DNA of 5,155 nucleotides from NCBI GenBank assembly GCA_003023535.1, contig PXSC01000125.1, positions 1 through 5,155 of the forward strand, given 5' to 3'. The DNA comes from Halobacteriales archaeon QS_9_70_65 (lineage in GTDB: Archaea > Halobacteriota > Halobacteria > Halobacteriales > Haloarculaceae). This document shows, one piece after another, positions 4,883 to 5,155 of this stretch. A program made the position numbers and the translations under genes. Every line of letters starts with the position of its first letter. Position 1 is the first letter of the stretch. Under the pieces are notes generated by a model, which saw only the letters and a list, made by a program, of their open reading frames with translations, was not told where the DNA came from and ran no database searches.

Positions 4883-4950
4883 CCGGCGCGGCCGCTCGGC
4901 GACAAGAGAACGGACGGAGAACGGACGCTCGACGTGCGGTCAGAGAGCGG
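4883..4950 (+). other. Convergent intergenic gap with short direct repeat
   Basis: These 68 bases separate the 3' ends of the rhodanese and SUI1-type genes. GAGAACGGAC occurs twice, 13 bases apart (about 4907-4929). No hairpin with a T tract, and so no clear terminator, is visible on either strand. Confidence 0.5.
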
Positions 4951-5155
4951 TCACGCGACGTTGTACCCCTTCTCGCGAAGGAAGTCCTCGATGCGGTCGA
5001 GGTGGTTGCCCTGGAGTTCGATGGCGTCGTCCTCGACGGTGCCGCCACAGGCGAACTTCGACTTCAGGTCGCTCGACAGCGAATCCAGGTCGACGTCGCG
5101 GGGGTCGAACCCCTCGACGACCGTTACCTCCTTTCCGTATCGGCGCTCGTCGATG
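4951..5155 (-). CDS. sui1: Translation initiation factor SUI1/eIF1 (YciH-type), C-terminal 67 residues
   Basis: The archaeal eIF1 homologue binds the small ribosomal subunit near the P site and helps select the start codon. Reading the minus strand from the window edge gives [20 protein letters not shown], then [20 protein letters not shown], then [20 protein letters not shown] and the stop complementary to 4951-4953. The R-Y-G-K, [10 protein letters not shown] and I-x-L-Q-G-N-H blocks are diagnostic of the SUI1 fold. Haloarchaeal SUI1 proteins are about 97 residues long, so about 30 residues, including a Cys-containing N-terminal segment, lie beyond the right edge. The gene is convergent with the rhodanese gene. 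It was not visible as an ATG-started frame because the start lies outside the window. Confidence 0.95.
   Translation of the reverse strand, partial: IDERRYGKEVTVVEGFDPRDVDLDSLSSDLKSKFACGGTVEDDAIELQGNHLDRIEDFLREKGYNVA

Noticed and set aside
3794..5048. Long minus-strand frames opposite the Nudix and rhodanese genes
   Set aside because: They are Arg-rich shadows of genes with intact catalytic motifs on the plus strand.
1..5155. CRISPR array, tRNA or integrase attachment site
   Set aside because: No regularly spaced direct repeats, cloverleaf or CCA-type 3' ends were seen.

Overview
The window is haloarchaeal (class Halobacteria). The GC content is very high, coding regions prefer C or G at third positions, and the predicted proteins are strongly acidic with abundant Asp and Glu and few Lys. 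Several starts also have an AT-rich TATA-like box about 27 bases upstream and no leader, which is typical of these archaea. No tRNA, rRNA or CRISPR array was seen.

Layout: (1) 1-1362 is the C-terminal two thirds of aconitate hydratase, whose 5' end lies outside the window. (2) 1363-1626 is a gap holding a run of 15 G, a GC-rich dyad and two TATA-like boxes. (3) 1627-1989 encodes a RimI-type N-acetyltransferase that has lost the centre of its fold, including most of the acetyl-CoA binding motif, and is probably a relic. (4) 1990-2537 has no convincing protein gene. It starts with a perfect 9-bp hairpin and ends with a degenerate hairpin followed by TCAA, which looks like a decayed non-autonomous IS200/IS605-type element, with a GC-rich and strongly foldable interior. 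(5) 2538-4462 is a four-gene co-directional block: a zinc-finger-like small protein (DUF5810 type), a DUF5809-type protein, a membrane-anchored protein and a Nudix hydrolase of the ADP-ribose pyrophosphatase kind. The last three genes overlap or abut and look translationally coupled. (6) 4499-4882 is a single-domain rhodanese with its own promoter. (7) 4951-5155, on the minus strand, is the C-terminal part of the SUI1/eIF1-type translation initiation factor, convergent with the rhodanese gene.

Most genes are core haloarchaeal genes: citric acid cycle, protein acetylation, nucleotide-derivative clean-up, sulfur transfer and translation initiation. The unusual parts are the internally deleted rimI and the noncoding mobile-element-like segment directly after it, whose right end touches the promoter of the next operon. 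No wholly new multi-gene system is evident. The block joining DUF5810, DUF5809, the membrane protein and the Nudix enzyme is the best candidate for an undescribed function.
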